This document shows, piece after piece, positions 11,865 to 24,032 of a stretch of DNA of 64,000 bases. Source of the DNA: Sinohyriopsis cumingii. Its lineage: Eukaryota; Mollusca; Bivalvia; Unionida; Unionidae. A model generated the notes under the pieces. It was not told where the DNA came from, made no database searches, and worked only from the letters and a program-made list of their open reading frames with translations. The stretch lies in contig CM068825.1 in the NCBI GenBank assembly GCA_028554795.2, positions 92,598,951 through 92,662,950 of the forward strand. The letters are read 5' to 3'. Numbering within the stretch: position 1 is the first letter of the stretch; every line of letters begins with the position of its first letter. The translations under genes and the position numbers were made by a program.

Positions 11865-14340
11865 TCATATCTATTTGGGTATTTTACTAAATCTCTACTT
11901 CTCTTGGAGGTATGGTATCTACACTGGTGTTGTACTAAATCACAATTCTTGTAGATATAGTCATATCTACATGGGTGTTGTACTAAATCACAATTCTTGT
12001 AGATATAGTCATATCTACACTGGTGTTGTACTAAATCACAATTCTTGTAGATATAGTCATATCTACATGGGTGTTGTACTAAATCACAATTCTTGTACAT
12101 ATAGTCATATCTACATGGGTGTTTTACTAAACCCTTACTCTTGTAGATATAGTCATATCTACATGGGTGTTGTACTAAATCACAATTCTTGTACATATAG
12201 TCATATCTACATGGGTGTTGTACTAAATCACAATTCTTGTAGATATAGTCATATCTACACTGGTGTTGTACTAAATCACAATTCTTGTAGATATAGTCAT
12301 ATCTACATGGGTGTTGTACTAAATCACAATTCTTGTAGATATAGTCATATCTACATGGGTGTTGTACTAAATCACAATTCTTGTACATATAGTCATATCT
12401 ACATGGGTGTTGTACTAAATCACAATTCTTGTAGATATAGTCATATCTACATGGGTGTTGTACTAAATCACAATTCTTGTAGATATAGTCATATCTACAT
12501 GGGTGTTGTACTAAATCACAATTCTTGTAGATATAGTCATATCTACACTGGTGTTGTACTAAATCACAATTCTTGTAGATATAGTCATATCTACATGGGT
12601 GTTGTACTAAATCACAATTCTTGTACATATAGTCATATCTACATGGGTGTTTTACTAAACCCTTACTCTTGTAGATATAGTCATATCTACATGGGTGTTG
12701 TACTAAATCACAGTTCTTGTACATATAGTCATATCTACATGGGTGTTGTACTAAATCACAATTCTTGTAGATATAGTCATATCTACATGGGTGTTGTACT
12801 AAATCACAATTCTTGTACATATAGTCATATCTACATGGGTGTTGTACTAAATCACAATTCTTGTAGATATAGTCATATCTACATGGGTGTTGTACTAAAT
12901 CACAATTCTTGTACATATAGTCATATCTACATGGGTGTTACTAAATCACAATTCTTGTAGATGTAGTCATATCTACATGGGTGTTGTACTAAATCACAAT
13001 TCTTGTACATATAGTCATATCTACATGGGTGTTGTACTAAATCACTACTCCTGTTGGAGGTATGGTCATATCTGCACAGGTGTTTTACTAATCACTTCTG
13101 TAGGCAATATCGTCATATCTACATGGGTGTTTAACTAAATCCCTACTCTTGTAGATATAGTCATATCTACATGGGTGTTTTACTAAATCACAATTCTTGT
13201 ACATATAGTCATATCTACATGGGTGTTGTACTAAATCACTACTCCTGTTGGAGGTATGGTCATATCTACACAGGTTGTTTTACTAATCACTTCTGTTGGC
13301 AATATGGTCATATCTACATGTGTGTTTAACTAAATCCCTACTCTTGTAGATATGGTCATATCTACATGGGTGTTTTACTAAACCCTTACTCTTGTAGATA
13401 TAGTCATATCTACATGGGTGTTGTACTAAATCACAATTCTTGTAGATATAGTCATATCTACATGGGTGTTGTACTAAATCACAATTCTTGTAGATATAGC
13501 ATATCTACATGGGTGTTTTACTAAACCCCTACTCTTGTAGATATAGTCATATCTACATGGGTGTTTTACTAAATCACTACTCCTGTTGGAGCTATGGTCA
13601 TATCTACACAGGTGTTTTACTAATCACTTCTGTTGGCAATATGGTCATATCTACATGGGTGTTTAACTAAATCCCTACTCTTGTAGATATAGTCAAATCT
13701 ACATGGTTGTTTTACTAAATCGCTAATCTTGTAGATGTAGTCATATCTACATGGGTGTTGTACTAAATCAGTACTCTTGTAGATACAGTCATATCTACAT
13801 GGGTGTTGTACTAAATCAGTACTCTTGTTGGCAGTATAGTCGTATCTACATGGGTGTTTTACTAAATCCCTACTCTTGTAGATATAGTCAAATCTACATG
13901 CTTGTTTTACTAAATCGCTGATCTTGTAGATATTCTCATATCTACATGGGTGTTTTACTAAATCAGTACTCTTGTAGATACAGTCATATCTACATGGGTG
14001 TTGTACTAAATCAGTACTCTTGTAGATATATTCATATCTACATGGGCGTTTTACTAAATCAGTACTCTTGTAGATATAGTCAAATCTACATGCTTGTTAA
14101 CTAAATTGCTGATCTTGTAGATATTTTCATACCTACATGGGTGTTTTACTAAATCCCTACTCTTGTAGATACAGTCATATCTACATGGGTGTTGTACTAA
14201 ATCAGTACTCTTGTAGATAGTCATATCAACATGGGTGTTTTACTCAGTCACTACTCCTGTTGGCAGTATAGTCATATTTGCATGGGTGTTTTACTAAATC
14301 CCTACTCTTGTAGATATAGTCAAATCTACATGGTTGTTTT
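11865..14340 (+). repeat. 48-bp satellite array
   Basis: This array is built from tandem 48-bp units (landmarks ACATGGGTGTTGTACTAAAT, CACAATTCTTG). Each unit contains an 8-bp inverted repeat with a 4-base loop: GTAGATAT, AGTC, ATATCTAC. Because 48 is a multiple of three and the unit lacks stops in some frames, long frames stay open on both strands (about 1.1 kb each), with a period of 16 residues. They have no splice, codon or conservation support and are not genes. The first 1.1 kb is very homogeneous; from about 13.05 kb the units are more varied, with GTTGGAGGTATGG and ACTCTTG variants. The array lies in the EPRS1 intron between 11106 and 17794. Confidence 0.95.
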
Positions 14341-15360
14341 ACTAAATCATACTCCTGTAGGCAGTATGGTCATATCTGCATGGGTGTTTTACTAAATCAC
14401 TACTCCATTTGGAGGTATGTTCAAATCTACATGGGTGTTGTACTAAATTTTTACTCCTTTTGGAGCTATGGTCATGTCTACATGGTTGTTTTATTAAATC
14501 ACTACTCCTCCTGGAGGTATGGTCATATCTGCATGAGTGTTTTACTAAATCACTACTCATTTTGTAGCTATGGTCATGTCTACATGGGTGTTTTATTAAA
14601 TCACTACTCCTTTTGGCGCTATGGTCATGTCTGCATGGGTGTTTTATTAAATCACTACTCCTTTTGGAGCTATGGTCATGTCTACATGGGGAGGTATGGT
14701 CATGTATACATGTGTGTTTTACTAAATCACTACTCCTCCTGGAGGTATGGTCATGTCTACATGGGTATTTTACTAAATCACTACTCCTTCTGGAGGTATG
14801 GTCATGTCTACATGGGTGTTTTGCTAAATCACTACTCCTTCTGGAGGTATGGTCATGTCTACATGTGTGTTTTGCTAAATCACTACTCCTCCTGGAGGTA
14901 TGGTCATGTATACATGGGTGTTTTACTAGATCACTACTCCTCCTGGAGGTATGGTCATGTCTACATGGGTATTTTACTAAATCACTACTCCTCCTGGAGG
15001 CATGTTCATGTCTACATGGGTGTTTTACTAGATCACTACTCCTGCTGGAGGTATGGTCATGTCTGCCTGGGTGTTTTACTAGATCACTACTCCTTCTGGA
15101 TGTATGGTCATGTCTGCATGGGTGTATTAAGAAATCACTACTCATTGTGGAGGTATGGTCATATCTACATGGTATTGTACTAAATCACTACTCCTGTTGG
15201 TGGTATGGTCTTCTCTGCAATGATAGTATACTAACTCAAAACTCCTCTTGGAAATATGTTCATATTTACATGGGTATTGTACTAAATCACTACTCCTGTT
15301 GGCTGTATATTCATATCTACATGGGTATTGTACTAAATCACAAATCCATGAAGGTATGGT
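14341..15360 (+). repeat. 51-bp satellite array, sister of the 48-bp array
   Basis: This is a continuation of the array with a 51-bp unit (TTTTACTAAATCACTACTCC, then ..CTGGAGGTATGGTCATGTCT, then ACATGGGTG). The extra three bases keep the period divisible by three (17 residues), again leaving frames open on both strands. The stem is weaker because GTAGATAT is replaced by GGAGGTATGG. The last units decay into single-copy-like sequence at about 15.36 kb. Confidence 0.93.
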
Positions 15361-16786
15361 AATTTATTATATGCTCATATTTGTCTCCGTTAACTTTACA
15401 TTGTCAGAATCATGCAATATTTTATGATACTGAATACTCATATTGTATGCACGTGCACATGACTCATGTGCCAAAAATAATATTGTGTGTTAGGAACTAT
15501 TTTCTAAACAAACCGTATACACGCTTGTAGTAGATGCTTTAGGTTTGGGCTGATTAAATTTGTGAATAAACTAAAGTAGCTGTTATGTCCATTTGAAAGT
15601 AGAGATGATAAAGTTAATGATGTGGATGAACTTTCAAACAACCAAATGAATGTAAGACACATTCACAATGTCAATAACAAACGTGAGAGACACAGTAATT
15701 GAAAATACTGTTTTGATCATTGAAACAATTGTTTAGGAGAATATTCATATTGTTTTCAAAATAGAATGGTTCAGTCTATTACCATTGCTCTCTAGGGTCT
15801 AAAAAATCAAGCTTTAAAAAGCATATTGAGGCCAAGGGCTATTGCATATCTCTCAGAGATGTAGCATTTTACAAGTCTGTCAAAATACTAGGATTGAGAA
15901 AAAAAATGGAACTGAAAATTTGTTAGGAAAATAAGAGCCTCAGAGCCAATAATCCAAGACGATGAAAAAGTATTATTTCCACTGGGTAAATAGAGTGTCG
16001 CACAACAGCTGCTTTTCATTTTTCCCAGTGTAACTATTTGGATACAATGTTAGGCTAGCAATAGAAGACACAGTATACACTGTATGATCATAGCTGGGGT
16101 CCCTTCAACAGTGAGATGTAAGTGACAGGGAATAAACATATTTTCTTTAGCTGGTAATAAGAATAGTACTAAATGTAAGTATATTTTACTTACATTTATG
16201 CATCTTAAATTTCCTTAGCTCTTCAGATCTGGTCAATATGTCCTACAAAACCTAAATACACACCAAAACTACTGGAATCTCGAGTAGCCTAGGTTTCCAG
16301 TTGAAATTCATTCTCCTTACTGCACTGAATTGACTCAATAATCCAGTCATACTCAGAAAAGCAGGATTGAGTCGGATCAACCTAGAAACCAAATCCAAGC
16401 GCATTCATTCGCAATATGACTAAAAATTTCAATTTTAAATAGACCAGAACAACATTCTTTTTTAAACTAAGCTCGCGACTAAGTTCAGAGGTTGCTGGGT
16501 TGTACCGTATATGCATTAATTATTGTGTTGTGATGAATCTATCGTTGTGTATTTATTTTGGAATACAGCATAAATTAATTACTTTGTTTATTGTAGTGCA
16601 TTTTTTTAAAAATTCAGCCATAGGTAGAATAAGAAAATGAATATATAATAAAAAGGTTACTGCATTAATATGGGAAAATATGAACTTGTCTTCTTGGATG
16701 GGTACTGTACTCCCACAGGTAATGCAGTTTCCATCCAAAAAAAACTTGTTGATATTTTCTCATACAAATGCAGTAATTTATAAATC
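15361..16786 (-). repeat. Insertion splitting the satellite; inverted relative of 1-830 and 4084-4440
   Basis: The satellite stops in mid-unit after GAAGGTATGGT and resumes in mid-unit at GATGGGTGTTTTACTAAATC, so this 1.4 kb segment was inserted into the array. Its two ends match, in reverse orientation, blocks at the left of the window. A local palindrome (TAAGTATATTTTACTTA) sits at about 16170. There is no coding potential and no clear target duplication. Confidence 0.55.
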
Positions 16787-16920
16787 AAGATGGGTGTTTT
16801 ACTAAATCACTACTTCTCTTAGAGATATGGTCATCTCTACATGTGTGTTTTACTAAATTACTACTCCTTATGGAGGTATGGTCACATCTACATGGGTATT
16901 TTAATAAATCACTACTCAAC
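16787..16920 (+). repeat. Detached end of the satellite array
   Basis: Two and a half 51-bp-type units (ATGGGTGTTTTACTAAATCA, CTACTTCTCTTAGAGATATGG...) separated from the main array by the 1.4 kb insertion. Confidence 0.9.
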
Positions 16921-16962
16921 TTCACTCTCTATAACATCAAAGCCCTTTATACACCTCACAGG

Positions 16963-17280
16963 ACTGCTCCGGTGGCCTAGTAGTTGGAGCATCCACCACT
17001 GATGCGGGAGGTTGTGGTTCAATCCCCAGCCGAGTCATACCAAAGACTTACAAAAATGGTACTAACAGCTGCCTCGCTTGGCACTCAGCATTAAGAGATT
17101 AGTGTTAGGACTGGTTGGTCTGGTGTCAGGATAATGTGACTGGGTGGGACATCATGTTACATGTCTGCAGCATGATGCCCCAGTGCTAGACATCACTATA
17201 AACTGTCACGCTGCAGACATCATAGCGATATGACTGAAATATTGTTATAGCTACGCTAAAAGCCAAATTACACGCACATT
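16963..17280 (+). mobile_element. tRNA-derived SINE, second family
   Basis: Head with A-box-like GTGGCCTAGTAGTTGGAGC and B-box-like GTGGTTCAATCCCCAGCC; body with CATACCAAAGACTTA and CAGCTGCCTCGCTTGGCACT; tail ending ..AAGCCAAATTACACGCACA. Related copies are at 24033, 37835/37952 and 42457. Confidence 0.8.
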
Positions 17281-17793
17281 CCTCAATAGTTACTGTATGA
17301 ACATTGACTGATGATAGATTCTGTTTGCTTTACTTTTTTTTACCTTTGTCTCTTGCCAATATGTAAGACTTTTTCCTTTTAATTTTTAAGGCAGTAACAT
17401 AATTGTTTGCCACATACTGGGTGTCTCCTAATGAAAAGCAGCACAGTATTGTAAGAGCAGAAATTCTTTTGATTTGCAAATAACTACTGAAATTGAAATG
17501 ATTTTGGAAGCATGGCATAATAATCATTAAAATATGTGAACATTATTGTTGTAAACCACATGATAGCCTGCTGACACAAAGTTGTTCACTATAAGTACCC
17601 CTTTCTGTTCCTCATAAAGTTGAGTTTTGACATTTTATTTTTATAGTGATAGCCACAATATGAAATGGATATAAAATGGTATGGTCATGTGGACAGTGAG
17701 TCTTATATGATACAGTAAATAAATCCTGACATTGTGAGTGCATGGTTAGATGATTGTCTAGCTGATGAAGTGTTGTTAACTTCTGTCTTGCAG

Positions 17794-17958
17794 AAGGCCC
17801 AGAGTGGAAAGGGTAAGGCTGCAGAGAAGTGCCTGCAACAGGAGGTTGTTGCCACCCATTTGAGTGACACTGCTGCCAACATGCCATTGGAGCTGGATGC
17901 TAAAATCCAAGAACAAGGAAACAAAATCAGGGAACTTAAAGCTAGCAAAGCTCCAAAG
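17794..17958 (+). CDS. EPRS1: EPRS1 WHEP exon A (linker plus first half of a WHEP domain)
   Basis: The exon encodes 55 residues: a basic, Gly/Lys/Ala-rich linker (KAQSGKGKAAEKC) followed by helix 1 of a WHEP domain (ELDAKIQEQGNKIRELKASK, then APK). The 'QGxxxRxLKxxKA' signature is typical of WHEP repeats, which form a helix-turn-helix that binds RNA and proteins in metazoan EPRS. Helix 2 is not in this exon; it comes from an exon of type B. Acceptor is CTTGCAG, donor is GTAATT, phase 0/0. A near-identical copy A' lies at 21931-22095, with similarity running into both flanking introns (about 17285-18063 against 21420-22200). Confidence 0.95.
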
Positions 17959-18063
17959 GTAATTACCTACCCATTTATTAAGATTTATTTCACTTGTAGA
18001 GCTTTCAGAAGATTTTTGGCCTGTCTGCGACTGCTGTATGTTTTCATGTTCTACAGGCCACAA

Positions 18064-18870
18064 ATACATTACTGTACATCTGGAATACCTGCATCCATGA
18101 TCATTGTATCACATGAATATTGTACAACTGGAATATTTGTGACAAAACTGATACTACACATTTGCCATTTCTCTAACCAAACTCTGCTCAAAATATGTTA
18201 CAGTATACTTAACTTACATAGACATTGTGTTCAAATGTTAAGTTGACTGAGTCAAATATTTTATTTATTTGGAAGGACAGTTACTCTTTGAATTAAAATT
18301 GTTTAAAAATATTAATGTTACTGGTTATAGAACTGTGCAAAAAATACTGCTAGAGCCAGGGACTATTTTTTACACCCAACAAATGAAAGGTATAGTTTCT
18401 AAGTTGGAATGAGTGAAATTATTTATTCTCCTTTCTCTTTTTCCATTAAATTAAAAACTGCGTGATAAACATAATCTTAAATGGGAATGATTTAATGTTG
18501 AATTTATTTTATGAATTGAAAAATATCCAGCTTTTTCAAGCCTTTGCAGAAAGGCTTTCACAAGCTGGACATTACTGAAGCCATTTCATAAATTCAGTAT
18601 TAAATTATTGCCCATTTGAGATCTCTATTCTTGGGATGCATTTAAAGCATGAAAAATTTAATCTTTCAATGTAATGGTGTCAGTATTTGTTTTAGCATAA
18701 GTACAGTCAGTGTTTGTATACATTCAGTCAATATTAACTATATGATTAGATCATGTTTATGATGTTCATTGCACATTGAAATGATGACACTTTATTCTGT
18801 TAGAACCCTAATCAAATAGAGTGAGATAATTGAGTACACCCTTTGTTAGTCTTGGTCACTAAGACATTGA
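18064..18870. other. Intron, nothing recognised
   Basis: AT-rich intron between duplicated block A and the SINE; no exon or repeat recognised. Confidence 0.4.
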
Positions 18871-18886
18871 GTGCATTCTCAATGGG

Positions 18887-19136
18887 GGCCCCGAGTGGCT
18901 GAGTGGTCTAAAGCGCTCACCGTTCCGGATCACTGCCATCTCACCTCTGTCTGCGTGGGTTCGAGTCCAAGGCTCGGCTTGCGTGGGTACGTGGGAAAGC
19001 CTGCCAGTAGCTTCACGTGGGTTGGTGGTTCTTCCCTGGGTTTTCCAGGGTTCTTCCTCCACCTGTTATACTGGCCACCATGTATAGCCTATCTTGTGCT
19101 GAAAAATGGCGTTAAACCCTAGAACAATAACAACAA
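18887..19136 (+). mobile_element. tRNA-derived SINE, main family, full length, TSD
   Basis: This is the reference copy, 250 bp in sense orientation. The head has A box GAGTGGCTGAGTGGTCTAAA and B box GGGTTCGAGTCC, resembling a Leu/Ser-type tRNA. The body ends GAAAAATGGCGTTAAACCC and the tail is CAA-rich. It is flanked by a perfect 14-bp target duplication, GCATTCTCAATGGG (18873-18886 and 19137-19150). The conserved 3' end suggests a mollusc MetaSINE-type family (inference). Confidence 0.92.
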
Positions 19137-19149
19137 GCATTCTCAATGG

Positions 19150-19152
<3 letters not shown>

Positions 19153-19230
<78 letters not shown>
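19153..19230. repeat. (TA)n microsatellite
   Basis: A TA run of about 78 bp directly left of the region duplicated around exon B. A similar run stands 150 bp left of the B' block. Confidence 0.95.
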
Positions 19231-19233
<3 letters not shown>

Positions 19234-19511
19234 GAATAATATTTTTAAATTGTGTTGTACAGTAACTGTTAGAGCTTAGAAATTCCACGTATTCTTTTGT
19301 AATTTTACATGATCCTTGATGAGTGCAATTTGAAGCAGATTCAGTATCATATACAGGGTAGGATGAGTAATATTGATGCAGGACAAGTAGTCAACCATAT
19401 ATTTTCAAGCACTGACAATATAATTGTTTCCCAATCAATTACCCAATTGGTATGGACAAGTGAATTGGCTATATAGTGAATACATATTACTGGTAATACA
19501 ATGAATTTCAG

Positions 19512-19742
19512 GAGCAGATTGATCAAGCCGTGAAGCTTTTGCTGCAACTGAAAGCTGAATATAAAGCTGTAACAGGTAGTGATTGGAAGCCATCATCTCA
19601 AACAGGTGCCACTAATATTCAAGTAACAGCAACATCCCCTAGCAGTATGGCAGATACTACCATAAAAGCAACAGATTTAAAGGCTAAAGTTGAAATGCAG
19701 GAGGACAGAGTACAGCAGCTCAAAAGCACAGCAGCACCCAAG
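19512..19742 (+). CDS. EPRS1: EPRS1 WHEP exon B (second half of one WHEP, first half of the next)
   Basis: The exon encodes 77 residues. It opens with WHEP helix 2 (EQIDQAVKLLLQLKAEYKAV), runs through a Ser/Thr/Gln-rich spacer, and closes with helix 1 of a following WHEP (DLKAKVEMQEDRVQQLKSTA). The usual Gly of the QG turn reads Glu here (MQED), a departure from the WHEP consensus. Acceptor is TTTCAG, donor is GTGGGA, phase 0/0. An exon with this half-and-half structure can be repeated in tandem, each copy adding one complete WHEP. The paralogous copy B' is at 38822-39052. Confidence 0.94.
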
Positions 19743-20207
19743 GTGGGAAATCACTTCTCTGTATATTCATATTTGGGCTGAATTCATTCAGGAAAATATT
19801 TTTTTCAAGGAAATTCTGAGAGATTGAGGTGATCCTAATTAGTATTTGTAAACAGAGGTGAAGAAGTGACAGTCTTCGAGCTCATCCAGGCTAAAGTCAG
19901 AGTGAACTTGTGATATCGCCCCAGAGTTTTTTGTGCTTATTTGTTGTTTTTTTACATGGCTGTTCATCAACACTTCCTTGTTGACACTCAGCTGTCTTTC
20001 TTTTTTTCTGAAAAGATGGCCATTGCCACTATATTAATAGACTTTTCTTAGCCGTTTATGGGCCTTTCTTTGGCAATATAGTCACATTTAGGTGAAAAAC
20101 CTCTTAAACACTTATATCTTAAGCAACACACATGCATTTGCTAGTATTTAAAAACTTGCACTTTTTAATTTTGATTTTTTTTATCAGATGATGAAACCCT
20201 TTTTATT

Positions 20208-20455
20208 AATGAAAGATGACTAGATCAGTGTGTGCGTTCGTGTGTGGTATGCCTGACAGCAATAATGAAAGATGACTAGATCAGTGTGTGGTATGCCTGA
20301 CAGCATTAATGAAAGATGACTAGATCAGCGTGTGTGTTTGTGTGTGGTATGCCCGACAGCATTAATGAAAGATGATTAGATAAGTTTGTGTGGTATGCCC
20401 GACAGCATTAATGAAAGATGACTAGATCATTGTGTGTGGTATGCCCGACAACATT
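20208..20455 (+). repeat. Minisatellite with AATGAAAGATGACTAGATCA units
   Basis: Four to five copies of a 55-75 bp unit: AATGAAAGATGACTAGATCA, a GT-rich stretch of variable length, then GGTATGCCTGACAGCATT. The GT run explains the unit-length variation. Confidence 0.85.
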
Positions 20456-21380
20456 AAGATTTTCATTAGCTTTGCTCTTTTGCTTTTTTATATTTTTGAA
20501 TTTCCATTTATTTCAGGGAATGATGTATATGTATATCTGTCTCCTATAGCATCTTGAACGTATGATAATTTGTGTGCAGATTGTTTTTATAGCACTCATC
20601 CATTTATGTCACAAGAAATAAAAAGCCCAGTACAACTTTTCTGCTAAGACAGGACATAAGATTTTCTATACTTTGTGTATAAAAACCTTCAAGATATTGA
20701 TTAACAATGTCTATAACTCTTGTACATTTAAAGCTAAGGCAAGTTTGCAGGCATATGAACAAAATCACACAAGTATCTTTACTTCTGGCTTGTTTTAATC
20801 ATCAGTACTTGAAACAAACAAGAAAAGGATATTAATAAAACAACAGGAAATTGATGCAGTTATGCCTTGCAAGATAACTCTGATAACATCAGCCCTAACT
20901 CTATTCTCAGATTCTCCATCATCTGATGTTCATCAATTAGCACAAGTTTGTTACCATTAATCATCTTAAACTACATGGAGGATTGCCATGAAACTTTGCA
21001 CACATTCATCCAAAGGTCTGGTGGGTTTTAAATCATTGTAGATTATGAGTGTTCTTATAATACTTCATAGGCCTGCTTATTGTTAAGTTATGTAAACCAT
21101 ATCAGGACCACATGGATATCTTGCTATTGGTCTTAGTTTTAATTTTTTTTATGAATGAAAAATGAATTTACAGTACCAGTACTTGAGTTTTTTTTAAAAA
21201 CTTTTAATCTGGTCATACTCTGCCTTCTTATTATCTTTTATAGCTACTTTAGTTTGTAGTAACTGAAAAGTTAAAGGTTTAATACTTTACAACCACAAAA
21301 ATGGCCTTTGAAATAACAGAAAAAAATAGGTCACTCATTATGAAGGTAGATAGTAATTTTGGCAGCAGCCATTTGACAAT
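20456..21380. other. Intron with a family X fragment
   Basis: Mostly unremarkable. About 20.85-21.05 kb carries family X landmarks (GCACAAGTTTGTTA, GGATTGCCATGAAACTTT, CATTCATCC). No exon. Confidence 0.4.
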
Positions 21381-21930
21381 GAGAAGGCTGTTAACAGTTG
21401 TTGCCTTGTGTTTCATTCCTGCACAGTTACTATATGAACATTAAGACTGGTGACATTCTGTTTGGTGTATGAATTCTGTAGTTTTGTCTCTTGCCAGTAT
21501 ATGATATGTTGGCGTTTAATTTTTAAGGCAGTAACATGATCGTTTTCCACATACTGGGTGTCTCCTAATGAAAAGCAACACAGTATTGTCAGAGCAGAAA
21601 TTCTTCTGATTTGCAAATAACTACTGTAATTGAAACGATTTTGGAAGCATGGCATAATAATCATTAAAATAGGTGAACATCATTATTGTAAACCACATGA
21701 TAGCCTGATGACACACAGTTGTTTAGTAAAAGTACCCCTTTCCATTCCTCATAAAGTTGAGTTTTGGAATTTTATTTTTATAGTGATAGCCACAGTAAGA
21801 ACAAATGGATAAATGGCACTGTCATGTAGACAGTGAGTCTTATATGATACAGTAAATAAAACTTGACATTATGGGTGTATGGTTAGCTGTTTGGCTAGCT
21901 GATGAAGTGTTGTTAACTTCTGTCTTGCAG

Positions 21931-22095
21931 AAGGCCCAGAGTGGAAAGGGTAAGGCTGCAGAGAAGTGCCTGCAACAGGAGGTTGTTGCCACCCATTTGA
22001 GTGCCACTGCTACCCACATGCCATTGGAGCTGGATGCTAAAATCCAAGAACAAGGAAACAGAGTCAGGGATCTTAAAGCTAGCAAAGCTACAAAG
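21931..22095 (+). CDS. EPRS1: EPRS1 WHEP exon A' (duplicate of exon A)
   Basis: This is a second 55-codon copy of exon A with the same splice sites (CTTGCAG acceptor, GTAATT donor), the same phases and seven amino-acid differences, including QGNRVRDLK for QGNKIRELK. The reading frame is open and the WHEP helix-1 signature is intact. If spliced directly after exon B, it would interrupt a WHEP domain: B ends with helix 1 and needs helix 2, but A' begins with the basic linker and another helix 1. It is therefore either an alternative first WHEP exon, a skipped exon, or part of a linker with one half-WHEP. Its use in mRNA cannot be decided from DNA alone. Confidence 0.75.
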
Positions 22096-22199
22096 GTAAT
22101 TACCTGCCCATTTATTAAGATTTATTTCATTTGTAGAGCTTTCAGAAGACTTTTGGCTTTTCTGTGACTGCTGTCTGCTTTCATGTTGTGCTGCAGGCT

Positions 22200-23450
22200 A
22201 CCTAACAATGTCAAATCCATTCGTTTGCTTAATGATTAGCTCACCTGTCTCATGTGTCATCCATTCTCCATCTGTTTGACCTTTAGTTGTTATTACATGA
22301 GTGCATTCTTTGAGCACATGTTTATCAAACTTGGTATATGGTTTCTGGGTTAAATCATTAGGATCAGTGACAAGCTCAGTCTTTTGTGGACTAGTGACCC
22401 AGTCTAGCATCTGACTGTCTGAGCTTTTTGACACAACAAGAGTTATTAGCTCACCTGTAGAAAGTAGAGGAGAGCTTTTGTATAATCATCAGCTTTGGTC
22501 TTGGTGTTGACAGATATGGTTTTATCTAATTACATTGACAGCTTAAGGGCACATTTAAAAATCACTATCTGGCCTGCACCTTGGAGGGAGTTTGCACCTG
22601 CCTGTTTTATATACATGTACTATTGTTGTGCATTATTGGTTAAGTTTTTGCCTTTAGCTTAGGTATTCTGCACACTGTATACATACTGTTTTACTGGGAA
22701 TGATTAAACTTGATAAGAAGCTGAATCTTGAAAAGTACTATATCCTCGTCATAAAAGTAGGTCACTTTTGATGCACATTTCACACTTCACTAATAGATTA
22801 AATTATGTTCTCAGGTTAATTTCTCAAACAATTTTCATGCTGGAATGCACAAACTAAATGATTGTTATACATCACTGTTAGTACCAAACCTTTTCAACAA
22901 AAATGTCACTGACCTAGGTTTTTATATTTTGTTGGTTTAGGTTAAGTTTTGCATTTAACTTGTGACAAAATAGGTTTTTATATATCTGCCATAAATTGCA
23001 GCTTTTTATGTTATGATGTTGTCCATCTGACCATCCATCTAAAATTTTGTTTGACATAATAACTAGATTTCTTTGCCATATACAGTTACCAAACTTCATG
23101 GATGGCTTGCACTTGGAGTTAGGAAGAACCATATTGATTTGGGCTTAAAGGTCAGTGATTAAAAAATGGTTTCATCACAGTAATATTAGTTTCATATCAC
23201 ATTACCTTTACCCATATTTGTGGAGGACTTTAAAAAGCCTAGATATTTTGGGGTCAAAAGGTCAAAGGTCAAGGCCACTGAGTGAAAGAAGGAAAATGAT
23301 TTGAGCACAATAACATTAGTTCTGCTTCACATTGTTAGACCATACTTTGTGAATAGCTTGTACTTGGGATAAGGAAGAAACCTGTTAAAGTTGAAGTCAT
23401 GGTCAGAGGTATAACAGGGTACCACAAAAATTGTGTACCACTGTATTTCT
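22200..23450. repeat. Interspersed repeat, family Y-like modules
   Basis: TTAGCTCACCTGT occurs at 22237 and 22448. Further right, GGTCAAAGGTCAAGGCCACTGAGTG and GAATAGCTTGTACTTGGGAT match the modules at 7.9-8.56 kb. Non-coding. Confidence 0.45.
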
Positions 23451-24032
23451 GAATATACTGCAAAAATGCCATGGTACACTGCAGTTCTTTTATGGACCAA
23501 AAATTCAGTGTTCTGGAGCAGGGGCCTAATACTATTTTGTTTAATTTCTGTCTGTCAGTAGCTGAAGAAAATACCTTGTACTGGTTTAAAGCAAAATAAC
23601 ACGATATTATATCCATGATATTATGTGGAAAAAATATTAATTGAGATAAAAGAAAAGACAATTAAATGGTTAGAATCTTATAGAAAATGAATTTGCTACA
23701 TGTTAACTATTGTATAAGTTGTAATCTAAAAATTGTAACAAACGGCTGATGATTATATTTAACACTGTAGCTGATACTGTGAAAGATACCTTGCTGATAT
23801 TAGAGAACCTATTGATAAAAAGAGGAAGAGTTTGATACTGAAGCCCACAGTTTTACTTGCTACTCTGTTGATATCATAGATAGGAAATCTTTGAGTGGGA
23901 TGCCAACACCTGGGCCAGTAAACATGAAACTTAACAAATGAAAAAAATTAATGGCTTTGGGAAACTAGATAAAGTTCAGACAGAAAACAACCGCAAATCA
24001 CAAAGTTGTTGGATGATTTGCAGTATTGCAAA

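Noticed and set aside
11865-15360. CRISPR-like array because of regular spacing
   Set aside because: There are no unique spacers; the whole unit repeats, in a eukaryotic intron.
11786-15362. Five long open frames (up to 376 codons) on both strands, with 16- and 17-residue repeats
   Set aside because: They are the translation of a tandem satellite whose period is divisible by three. Both strands are open over the same bases and there is no start context, splice structure or recognisable domain.
17734-18246. A 170-codon frame starting with Met inside the intron before exon A
   Set aside because: It reads through the real acceptor and donor of exon A; only 17794-17958 has EPRS similarity, and the rest is intron.
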